64,000 nt of DNA from Proteromonas lacertae (Eukaryota > Sar > Bigyra > Opalinata > Proteromonadidae), in the NCBI GenBank assembly GCA_002245135.1, contig NGBS01000001.1:124001-188000 (forward strand), given 5' to 3'. Shown piece by piece: positions 39,601-47,826 of this stretch. The position numbers and the translations under genes were made by a program. The first letter of the stretch is position 1. Each line of letters starts with the position of its first letter. Under the pieces are notes generated by a model. The model saw nothing but the letters and a program-made list of their open reading frames with translations, ran no database searches and was not told the DNA's origin.

Positions 39601-41484
39601 AACAGAAATGTAATTCTCTCCGACATGTAATAATTGAATAGCTAAAACAAGATTAAACTCATAACCTACTGTATTATAATCAGTTCCAAATGTATCAGGT
39701 GTTACAATTTCAGGTAAGTTTTTCTTAAATGCAATCTCACCATTAATATACATTATAACTCCTGAAGTGTAGAATATTTTAGCAAAGATATGACTAAACT
39801 CTGCTACATTATCATATAGAATGAATATTCTTCTGTAATATGTAGTAACTTCAGTTTGTTCTGGATAATTATCATCAGTAAATTCTTCCCAATCACCAAT
39901 ACTAAATCCTGTATTCCAACTATTATCATACTGCTTTGTGTTTGAATATTGCCATTCTCCATACATTCCTAAATAAGGAGAGTATTGTTCTACTTCTGGA
40001 TTTGAACTTCCTATATATCTATAAGTTTTAGTATTAGCAAGATGTTCATATATAACAACAACTGAGGAAGTAGAACTCCAAGCATTACCATCGCTACTTG
40101 ATAAATGTAAAGTGATTTTAGGGGTATTCAAGCAAAAGATCAATTGCTTTGTTGTAAAATCTTCATCACCTTTATAAATATATAAAAGATTCCCATAAAT
40201 ATTATAAATTGACAGTTTCATTTTCCTACTTTCACTTTCACTATTCATATTTACAACTATTTTATTCTCCTTCTCATTACATTGTGTTGGTAGTGGGGCA
40301 ATTGGTGTTGGTGATGGAATAGCATCAGATACAGTAAATGAAAGATCAACAGTTGATGTACCATATGGATTTGTTACTACAACTTGAAATGCCACTGAAT
40401 TATCCAATACACCACTTATTTCACCAGTTTGTTTATTTAGTAAGAATGATGATGGTAAATTAACAGCTTCAAAATTTGTAACACCATAATGAACAAATGG
40501 AGTAGTGTATATATTATCTCCAGCATATGTTGTTATAGTTTGAGAAGAATAAAATGGTTTAGGAGGTTGATTATTGATTGTATAAAACATTCTTTTAATT
40601 GTAGTTTTCTCACCATTAAATACTAAATGTTGATTCATCATTTCATTCACAATTAATGTAAAATAACCTTCTGTTTTATCAGGTAAATCAAATGATAATG
40701 TAAGATGTGTTGTTGATGGAATATAACATTCAGCATATACATATTCTTGATTTAGATGACTTGATTTTGAGTATAATACTTGTCCATTACTCTTTTCTAT
40801 CATCACTTTTGTATTAGGTACATCTACTTTATATTTAAGATATATTGCATTAAATGGTTGTAAACAACCTATTATTCTAATTGACACTGTAACTGAAGTA
40901 GTCTCTGTTGAACTAACAACATTAATGTTAATTGATCCATCAAAACTAGCAGCTGGAGTTCCTGATATTACACCATTTTCTTCATTTAGATCTAAACCTA
41001 ATGGGAGTGGTGTATCTGGATTAACTGTGAACTTCAATCCTTCGGAATTTGATGGAGTTACTTCAGCTATTTCTATACCTATTTCTCCAAAAATACTAGG
41101 ATATGTAACTTCTACAACACTTCTAATCTCTTTTCCTCCTACTTTGTCACCTAATTTATCATTTTGACTCATAGGAGATCTTATTGATAAACTGAAAGAT
41201 ATTTCAGAGAAGAAATTATTATCTCCTTGTAATTTAAGAGTATATTCTTGTCTATATGGTGAAACATTTGATCTTCCACTGATTGTACCATTTTCGTACA
41301 ATATAATACCATTTGGCAATCGAGGAATTATAAAAGCACTTATAATATGAGTATTACAACTAGGATTCACTAGAATGTCAGAATCTTTTTCAAATGTTAA
41401 TTTAGTGTTGGGTAAACTACAAACTATACGTGACTCTAAACCATAGCAACCCACTAGTAGTAGAATAAACACTCTAAGTATCAT
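33691..41484 (-). CDS. Large modular surface protein with Ig-like (He_PIG-type) and Cys-rich CCP-like repeats
   Basis: A single 7.8-kb exon encoding 2,597 residues, striking among intron-rich neighbours. Signal peptide MILRVFILLLVGCYGLES. The N-terminal 500 residues hold several putative-Ig modules (LPLGLDLNEENGVISGTP type). Around residues 500-690 a jelly-roll/PA14-like region (YYRRIFILYDNVAEF, VIMYINGEIAFKK) is followed by a discoidin-like segment with paired cysteines. From residue about 830 on, Ig-like modules (consensus LPTGLSLNERTGKISGIP) alternate with CCP-like modules (CPADP..GY...KECGVGYSGIESRECG). The C-terminus ends in a hydrophobic run (CMSILMVIMVIMVLM) with no cytosolic tail after a Ser/Asn-rich stretch, as expected for GPI attachment. 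Likely an extracellular adhesion or recognition protein. Confidence 0.8.
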   Translation of the reverse strand: MILRVFILLLVGCYGLESRIVCSLPNTKLTFEKDSDILVNPSCNTHIISAFIIPRLPNGIILYENGTISGRSNVSPYRQEYTLKLQGDNNFFSEISFSLSIRSPMSQNDKLGDKVGGKEIRSVVEVTYPSIFGEIGIEIAEVTPSNSEGLKFTVNPDTPLPLGLDLNEENGVISGTPAASFDGSININVVSSTETTSVTVSIRIIGCLQPFNAIYLKYKVDVPNTKVMIEKSNGQVLYSKSSHLNQEYVYAECYIPSTTHLTLSFDLPDKTEGYFTLIVNEMMNQHLVFNGEKTTIKRMFYTINNQPPKPFYSSQTITTYAGDNIYTTPFVHYGVTNFEAVNLPSSFLLNKQTGEISGVLDNSVAFQVVVTNPYGTSTVDLSFTVSDAIPSPTPIAPLPTQCNEKENKIVVNMNSESESRKMKLSIYNIYGNLLYIYKGDEDFTTKQLIFCLNTPKITLHLSSSDGNAWSSTSSVVVIYEHLANTKTYRYIGSSNPEVEQYSPYLGMYGEWQYSNTKQYDNSWNTGFSIGDWEEFTDDNYPEQTEVTTYYRRIFILYDNVAEFSHIFAKIFYTSGVIMYINGEIAFKKNLPEIVTPDTFGTDYNTVGYEFNLVLAIQLLHVGENYISVEIHKAEIFEILTPKFELSIELVKDYGCKRCVAYSPLTCSSRNNQGESPDCQKLVDNNDETYNSFVHYFKGIIWGTKEYKPITFTGDFPDNFECYANKYYYVTGNEDGKNSNKWEFYLKNQNGEYELSDSFSRSDISKKYTLVEFPLSVAITSHYNSFQWKIINGQHEGGANKNSYMITSEIGLETCNPLGKGYNYCNDEYNGPFIEGTVLTLPCRNGYRGTYQRTCGTDHEWLDNTDSCYLPDYDSSIVYGVDNLLKPIPDIRTDYLLLSGSGAISYSIVGEHPDWLTFDEKTGTISATPENTDYSFEVVVEATRLNEIFKSTVKFEIKNLVCNDDKGNSIAVNTIFSYPCGDGFENNDSGMKRKCIAIDETTTKLLDADISECKYLKPVLTYENNGVFVIDVNVATSIKPSSSENIIEFIHCSNCNEIPSGLSFDITTGAISGKTSVAGKFVLNIEYGNRDYIIPSTITINVRKAPTYLTYGISDTITFYKGFTLSEYPKTDGVFDSYQFITNDNNDGKFTFDENTGVITAKITTSSDDMKIIVAANYEGSIIYVTVVVKVIEPTCPADPRYNNGNPGIPGNTYERECEEPYSGKYSVYCPNEMNPTYEEEVSHCHYYPTTFKYSSTSFIVFSGDETHIQPELDQGNESGTKVELSEGHLPTGLTINDKTGVISGVTTEVGMYNIFITATYERTIRVGLTLVVVVPSCLADTINNYEETKRNEIVSKECAYGYSGNETRKCLDTNPPEWGEIDRSGCVLLPISLEYSSDHYYLYMNEEFTLAPTVKENLFSTITCTDVSGFTFDSHTGILTGTPTVVGEYDITIYGRNSANEVTLPIRLIVSHTRPTDVKYEEICQFYYKFTDEHLPVLNRGYADEYSIEPELNVEGLSFDKTNGKISGMPKVKSFEGSYQVKAIYTGNYTLSNEFKIRISHSYCSGNENYNDTDAGDKTYRDCLDNLWGNITISCSYDRLNPQFENEVFYCRPRYPYQFSYNTEVYELRGAELINPIFPVFEGQESTRFYISKNKLPTGLSLNERTGKISGIPAEDVPEVRIVEIEARDERSMFTNISFIIIMPKCPADPENGYEETIAGKIVYKECGVGYSGIESRECGSGTNPQWGMINKGFCTYLLPNVAYGSSSFTLYQSEYVNITAIRDASAITKYDVVNLPIGLSINPESYDITGIPTIPGHFQTILTFSNERDESKTILSFTVLKERPKKMEYKDSLVFYTDAYSVYDLTLEGGSVDYFSTTPQITIPGVYISAVNGSVYGMPLKGSKGQYKFTVYGNIATERISTEITITVNEQTCPALGVGVPESPKNTTYHLTCSDGLYGYIEYKCSDSNTPSWSSPVNYCHELSPSKFEYNDTAVLVYIGRETNIKPTFVGREDFTVFTVIKGELPEGLRVEKGAIVGVVKSEEYFGKYITVIIQAEDDVIKVATLKLSITQVQCGKALYYGFDWPIANESTEVVFECPYGYSGTTKGKCIASSKDDKIAEWGNIEMNCDSEIPGIVYPASSVEFIVYYDDFYTPQLLGPVKEVKIIEGILPLGIELDPSTGELAVSAYVPSDAKTIKIAAVNGDYTSLTFSLTISIKMVYCPADNGYESVPIGFQSTKPCSGDLEGVLIRDCPIEKENPKLGDEYGECKQPKPSLIYLDSYYQVIIDYVNVSIKPYKMTGNPTSITISPEELPNGLKYDSKSGLIYGIPKEKKYQECAITVKNENGESSVKIIIESTVTSCPQDGLWPQTAINNYGYIKCSGKNQKYHIQRRCDEITPTPEPIPYGEWNHVSTSYCVSKSKVIGTSVDKTLIVLPFTFIEPVDLSNSKSYLGLVKGIQSVITTTDTIILLDSIRPIGTKSRILDGSNYIYAYIYTLKPTSVQLTISNKKSQIIESIKNNEYTDEYKSQVFAIEDIEIINPNPSGSRNEVVDNPSVSNSAVNSKTNNNSVSKSKKNESTTVCMSILMVIMVIMVLM

Positions 41485-41619
41485 AATTCAATGATGAAAC
41501 ACTTTGTGATGTGTTTCAACACTTTTGAAACGGATAGTTTTCATTTTTTATTTTTTTTAATGTTTTCTCAACTAATAGAAAGATAAATTAATAAAGTCAT
41601 GTAACTTAATATGTATAAA

Positions 41620-44603
41620 TTATATATGATTCGATTCTGGATGTTTAATACATCTTCTGACATGTCTTTCAGTCACAATATTGTCTAAAGTCTCTTTAAC
41701 ACCATCAATCTTTCTAACAACCCTAATACAAGCTTTGCTTCTTTTATTTTCATTGGTACTTGGTTCTATAACAATTCCACCACCTAGAATAAGCATTATC
41801 TTTATAGAGTTATCATCTTCAAATCTTTCAACTTGAAATGTTTGATCACTAAACACTTTCAAACAATGATGAGGTGGTTCTACAAGATAATAAACAGGAT
41901 CAAGAAATTTCTTATTCATAAAACTATCCTCTAAATATTTATAAGATAATAATCTACAATTCTCACTTAATAAGTAGCAATAATAGCCAAACTGATTCTT
42001 ATAATCACAAGTCTTAATCAACTGTGAATGAACAAAAACATAAGATATATTGACTTTCTTACTTTGAAAAGCTATATATGGTGTATCAGCATTGATAGCA
42101 GATATATTGAAAAAATTACAATAATCTTCTGCATCTGTTTTTTCAATTCCACTAAATATTGCATAAGCTATAAAAACATATAAACAATATAATATATCTA
42201 TACATTGAGCATGTTGTTGATTTGTCATATTCAATCTTGGATCTAATATCACTCCACTATCATAATCATTATTATTAAATGATGATGGTTGAACATAAGG
42301 ATATTGTTGTTGTTGCTGTGATGGTAGTGATGGTAGTTGAATTGGTGGTGGTGGTGGTGGTGGTGGTGGTTGATATGATTGGTCAATCTGTGGTATTAGT
42401 GAAGGTAGTGGTGTTGGATATGATCTATTATTATTATTATTATTATTATTATCTATAACAGTGTTATCCATTGTATTAATAGAAACAAGTGGTGGTGGTG
42501 GTGGTGGTGGTTGAATGATTGGTATTTGTGAAGGAAAAGGTTTTTTATCATTTCCTTTAATATTATTATCAGTTACTACTATATTTAATGGTTTTATCTT
42601 CTTAGGTTCTTCAGGTTTATTGAGTTTCACTGCATTCACTGATTCTCCTGGTCTACATGGTGCATATAGTGGAACTTTCCAATCAATTGTAGTATAATCA
42701 ACTGAATCATCATGTTTATCACTATTATTATTATTATTATTAAATAAAGGATCATCAATGATTGGTCGTAATTGATTCTTCTTTTCTTCTGCTGATTTTA
42801 TAAAGTCAGTAAATGCACTTTGGCTTATTATATTATCCTGATCTTGAGATTCACTCTCTGTTTCTTCCATCATTGGCAATAATTCTCCTCTATTAAATGA
42901 TAGATTATTAGCTTGTTGGTTTACTACTGGTATTTTTAGTTCAGGTGGTTTAACAGTTGGTGTGTTTGGCTTTTCTTTCTCTATCTGTTTTGGTGGAGGT
43001 GTTGGTATTGGTTTAACCACAGTTATATTTAAATTTTCTTTTTCTGTTGTTGGTGGTTTAACTGAAGGTAAATTTGGTTTTTCTATTTGTTTTGGTGGAG
43101 TAATTGGTGGTTTAACAGTGGGAATATTTGTCTTTTCTTTCTCTTTATCTAACTGTTTTGATGAACTTGCTGGTGGTGTTATATTCTTATATATTGGAGG
43201 TTTATCATTAATTCTTTTCTCTTTTGGTTTAACTGTTGGTCTATTATTCTTAATACTTTTACTATGACTGCTGTGAGTATTATATTTTCTATCATAACTT
43301 CCACTTCTGCTTCTACTATTACTATAACTCCTGCTATAACTCCTACTTGGACTTCGATTATATCGATTACGTCTTTTATAACTATTACTTCGACTTCGAC
43401 TATATCTTCTATCTCTATCTCTACTATAACTTCTTCTTCTTCTATTCTTACCATTCCTACTACTGCTACTACTGCTTCTACTACTACTTATATTTCTACG
43501 ATATCTTCTATTTCTATTTCTACTGTCACTTCTACTTCTACTTCTTTTGTTTCTTCTATTATAATCTTTATTTCTATTTTGATCATTATTAACTCTCCAA
43601 CTCTCATTATTATCACTTCGATTATCTTTAAATTTATCTTTAGTATTCCTTTTATCTGTAGTTGATTGTATATCCTTCTTCTTATTTTCTTTTTCTTTTG
43701 TTTTATCATTATTATCTACCACATCTTTACTCTTTTCCTTATTCTTTCTATTTGTATTATCTTTCTCTATCATTTTATTACCACTGATCTTTTCTTTACT
43801 ATCTGTTTTGCTTGTTTTTTCGACTATATCTTCATTCACACTTTTACTATTTTCATCACATTCCTCAATCATTTCCATACTATCCTCATTTCTATTATCT
43901 TCCTCCATTCTTTCCTTACCACTGACACTTATCATACTATTGTAATCATTATTCTCTTTTTTTATCATTTCCTCCTTCTTCTCCTCTTTCACTTTCTCTT
44001 TTTCATCAAGATGATTGATTATTTGTATTGAATCATAATCTTTATCCAAATCACATTTTACAGAAATGTCTGATATTCTTGTAACCTGTTGCAAACTTAA
44101 AATAGAGCTGTCTGCACTATTAATTGTAATTGGTGAAACATCATTCATAGGAAATAATTCATCAACATCATCTAATCCGTCTGATTCATCTACATTTATA
44201 ATATTCAAGTAATTTCCTCTTAGTTCCCCCTTATTTGAATCATTTTGAATTTCTTGAAGTTTAGAGCCTAGCTCCGAAGTTTGAATTAAATTAATTATGT
44301 CTTTCTATTGGAATACAGAATCAATTATATACAATAAGTGTTGCACTTCTAGATTCTCTTTTTGAGCATTTACATCTTAATTTCTTTTTGCATTTACTTA
44401 AACAACGTCTAAATAATATGATAAATATAAAATATCATACTCACAAACAACTTTCGAACAACATTGACATGGATAGTAAGGTTCTGTAGGAATTTCGCCA
44501 CTATAGCATGTATACAAAGTCAAATATACCATTTATCACATTTAAGTCTAGAATAGATCTGTTTTAACGTAGAAAACGAAGATCTTTCAAAAAAGCTTGT
44601 CAT
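41620..44603 (-). CDS. RING-like / RS-rich / tandem-BRCT protein (BRCA1-BARD1-like layout)
   Basis: Five exons; three introns near 44280-44550 and one in-frame 36-nt intron near 42170-42205 that has no stop. About 950 residues from ATG 44603. N-terminus: LKCDKCGEIPTEPYYPCQCC, then CERCLSKC and RCKC, a RING-like set of cysteines whose usual His is replaced by Lys, followed by a helix (ATLIKDIINLIQTSELGSKL) as in BRCA1/BARD1. Middle: acidic/Lys region, a long RS domain (43.2-43.6 kb), PTVKPP-type repeats and polyproline. C-terminus: two BRCT folds, IFSGIEKTDAEDYC...YVFVHSQLIK...LLSYKYLEDSF and LKVFSDQTFQVER...LILGGGIVI...VTERHVRRCI, with the usual tryptophans replaced by Tyr and His. Suggested role: nuclear, DNA-damage or RNA-linked ubiquitin ligase. 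The layout is seen; orthology to BRCA1 or BARD1 is not shown. Confidence 0.65.
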
Positions 44604-44715
44604 TATGCTTGTGTGAGAGAGCTATTTTTGTATTTTTTGTAGAATGAAAAATGATATCAACATCGCATTCTTAACAAAAACAGTCAGAGTAATAAAATTC
44701 ATATTATCATGCTAG

Positions 44716-46768
44716 TTATTCTTCTGCAAGAACTGTTTCATCTGTTTGGTCTTGTTGCACAGTTTCAACTATTTTTAATAATAAAATGTATTTTAAAATG
44801 ATAAATAATAGTAAAAGATTAAATATATACTTGTTTCTTCATTTGTTTGTGGTATTTCTGTTTGATTGGGTTTAACAACGTTATTTCCTTTGAATAGTAT
44901 GCTATCAATATATTGTTGTCTTTCAGGCTATATTAAATTAAATAATTGTTAATCTATACATCACTGTCATGATTGAAAGGACAGAACAACTTCCTACATC
45001 CTTGCACATTGCATGGAGTAGCTTCAGGATTTGAATGAGAAACATGATGCAAAAATTGACAAAATTTGTTTGAACATTTTGCTCCAAATCGACAAACTGT
45101 TGCTCCTGTTTAATTGTATTAATATATATCTTATACTTTGTCTAATCATTGGGTGTTTATGTTTACAATCTATTCTATAACATTTAACACCATGTGGACA
45201 ATCTTTTGGATGCTGAAATGGACATAAAGGATTATTACAATTTACTCCAAATTTACACCACTATAATATATATATACATATATCAATAAAATAATATACT
45301 GTATTAATTTTACTACCAACAGTTGGTATATTATTGTTAGTATTAATTTCATGTAGGAATGGACAGTCTTTATTAGTACAATTTGGATAGAATCTACACT
45401 TTGGTTTAGATGGTTGTTGTTGTGGTGTAATAGTTGGATTAACAGTAGTAGAATCAGTTGATGTTATTGTTGCTTCTGTTGTAGCTCCTTCTGTTGATGG
45501 TATTGGATTAGTTTCTGATAAAGTATTGTTACTGATATTATCTTTAGATTCAGCTGTTGTTACTGGATTTGTTGGTGTTGTATTTGCTTCATCATGAAGA
45601 TAAGGACAACTATTATTCGTGCAATTTGGATAGAATTTACATCTCTATAAAATAATAAATGCAATAATAGATAATATACAACTTGGTTCAATTGTTTATT
45701 CAATGGTGATGTTGATGGTTGATATTTTAATAACGATTTATCATGAATATATGGACAATCTTTATTACTACAGTTTGGATAAAATTTACATTTCTATTAA
45801 TGAAAATAAATAAAGAGAGTATATATATACTTGATAAGAAATAGAATTAGGAACAACATGTAAAAATGGACAATCCTTATTTGTACAATGAGGATAGAAT
45901 TTACATACTAAAATATAATAAATCATAATTACATATACTATCTTTTGAAGTGATTACTTGTTCTTCTTTACTTTTATTATTCTTATTCTTCTTTCTCATA
46001 TTATTATTATTATTATCTTGTTGTTGTGATGGAGTTGGTTCTATTTTCTTACCAAGTCTACTTAATATACTACTACCTCCTCCATTACTTTTAGATGTTG
46101 ATTTTACTGTTGTTTTAGTTGGTGTGTTGTTATTACTGTTCTTCTTTGATTTTGCTTTATCTAATGCTGAGATTGGTGATGATACTATTATTATATATAT
46201 ATATATAGACTAAACATACAATTCTTCTGTAATGCTTTTGATAAATTGATTATTCTGGATTTTTTATTTTGCGAATTATCATTTGAATTATCATCAGATA
46301 CTTTCCTTTTTGTTGGTTTACTCTCTTCTATTGCAACATCTGAATCATTTTTCTCATCATCACTGATAGCTTCTGCATTTTCATCACTATTTTCTCTTCA
46401 AAATTATAATATTTATTCATACATGTTGACTATTCATATATTAAATACAATATTTATACCATTAGTTTTAACATTTAAATTATTGAATAATCTACAACAA
46501 TAGCATCTATAAATCATACATCTCACAAAATGAATCTGTTTGCTCTTTCAATATTTCTTTTACATCCTCGTAATTGTCTTTAAAAATATAACCTTCCTTA
46601 TTCAATATAGCCATAAAATAATCCTAACTTTATAACTTAAAATTATACAATAACTGCATCATTTGATTCAATTCCAGATTCTTCCAATGCATTTTCGATA
46701 CACTTCTTCATAAACACCTGTTGTTCACCAGAAAATGCTGCAGATAAATAGAATTCTTTAAAAGACAT
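44716..46768 (-). CDS. Nab2/ZC3H14-like poly(A)-binding CCCH zinc-finger protein
   Basis: Many exons with 25-45-nt introns (one of 25 nt at 46624-46648). The N-terminus (MSFKEFYLSAAFSGEQQ... IENALEESGIESNDAV, YFMAILNKEGYIF) fits the PWI-like helical domain of Nab2/ZC3H14. A basic, Ser/Asn-rich linker follows. The C-terminal half has about eight C-x4/5-C-x4-C-x3-H fingers: four CKFYPNCTNKDCPFLH-like, then CKFGVNCNNPLCPFQH, CPHGVKCYRIDCKHKH, CRFGAKCSNKFCQFLH and CNVQGCRKLFCPFNH. In yeast and animals these bind polyadenosine and control poly(A) tail length and mRNA export. Eight fingers is slightly more than human ZC3H14 (five) or yeast Nab2 (seven). The tail is Gln/Thr/Glu-rich. Exon joins in the linker are approximate. 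Confidence 0.85.
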
Positions 46769-46812
46769 TTTTCAATATTTGTAACCCCTATATTTTATTG
46801 TTAACTTGAATC
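46769..46812. promoter_or_regulatory. 44-bp bidirectional promoter
   Basis: The ZC3H14-like start codon (46768, minus) and the RPABC4 start codon (46813, plus) are only 44 bp apart, so untranslated leaders and core promoters must overlap. The interval is AT-rich with no recognisable TATA arrangement that favours one side. Confidence 0.45.
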
Positions 46813-47063
46813 ATGAATTCAGCTGGTATTTGATGATCGTTTATAGTTTCAATAGGTCCAATTGTTGATGGAGTAGAATATACATGCGGAGGTATGATTT
46901 TTAATCTATATATTTAGCATGTAGAGCTACTGTTACATTAAAGCCTCAAGAAGCTATTCAATGTAGAAATTGTGGTCATCGTATATTATACAAAGTCCGT
47001 ACTAATGCTCGTATATTTGTTGAGTATATTTATCAATTAGCACAACAATTAGAAGCTCGTTAA
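46813..47063 (+). CDS. RNA polymerases I/II/III subunit RPABC4 (Rpb12/Rpc10)
   Basis: Three exons, about 64 residues. Exon 1 is MNSAG; the first intron is 30 nt if the second TAG is used as acceptor, the second is 26 nt. The product reads EYTCGACRATVTLKP, QEAIQCRNCGHRILYKVRT and ARIFVEYIYQLAQQLEAR, the complete zinc-ribbon subunit with both CxxC pairs and the conserved C-terminal tail. It is shared by all three nuclear RNA polymerases and bridges Rpb3 and Rpb2. Length and motif spacing are normal. Confidence 0.93.
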
Positions 47064-47297
47064 TTAATCTTTGGTTTGATTTATTATTATTTTTTGTTCT
47101 TAATTATATTCTATGAAATATCATATGAAAATAAACATTCAGTTCAAAAATAGATGAATGAAATATTTTGTTATATATTCGTAGTTACTTCTAATTAAAA
47201 AGTTGTTATGCAAAATCTTATAGTCTAAATCGATGTACATCCTTCAAAAAGAAAATATCAGCTTGATAAAAACAAACATATTTGACAAAAAGCTTGA

Positions 47298-47682
47298 ATG
47301 AAAAAACCAAAACCACCACCACACGAAGGAGTTGGTCAAATTGCTGTCAAGTATAATATTTCTTATTAATCGAATAGAATTGATGGGAATCTTACATGGA
47401 ATAACGTTTTTTTAAAGATAAATCCTGATACTTATAGTCTATGTGTATATAAATCTGAAAAAGAAAGTAGCAAAGTAAAATCAGCGATTGGTATATTATT
47501 TGAATGATCACTAAAATCAATTAGATAAAATACAGCTTCAGACTGTTACAAAGTTACAAAGGATGGATAAACATGCATTTGAAATTATAGATAGTTTAAA
47601 TCCTAGAATTGTTCAGTTTACTAAAGTAACTGACTGTGATAATTGGTATAATTATCTAGAAGAGTATAATTTGTGTATATAA
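47298..47682 (+). CDS. Small stand-alone PH-domain protein
   Basis: Three exons; introns of 27 and 34 nt; about 107 residues. After MKKPKPPPHEGVG the sequence follows a PH fold: DGNLTWNNVFLKINPDTYSL (strands 1-3), VYKSEKESSKVKSAI, DKIQLQTVTKL, HAFEIID and the closing helix with the invariant tryptophan (CDNWYNYLEEYN). The domain fills the protein. PH domains bind phosphoinositides or proteins; the basic residues in the strand 1-2 loop typical of PIP3 binding are not evident, so a protein-binding role is as likely. Confidence 0.7.
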
Positions 47683-47826
47683 ATGAATAGATATATTCAT
47701 GATTATAGTACATTCATAAATAGTTTAATTATGGATTAATGTGATTTGTCATTAAATTATAATTTAAAACCTTTTTTTATTGATATGTGTAATTCTCTAC
47801 AATAATACATATAAATACATAATTAT

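Noticed and set aside
43264-44031. Several plus-strand frames of 80-130 residues, Ser/Thr/Ile or Tyr/Phe-rich
   Set aside because: Antisense shadows of the RS and Lys/Glu-rich parts of the BRCT gene; low complexity only.
46826-46846. 21-nt first intron in RPABC4
   Set aside because: A second in-frame acceptor 9 nt further gives a 30-nt intron, in line with the rest of the window, and an equally good protein.
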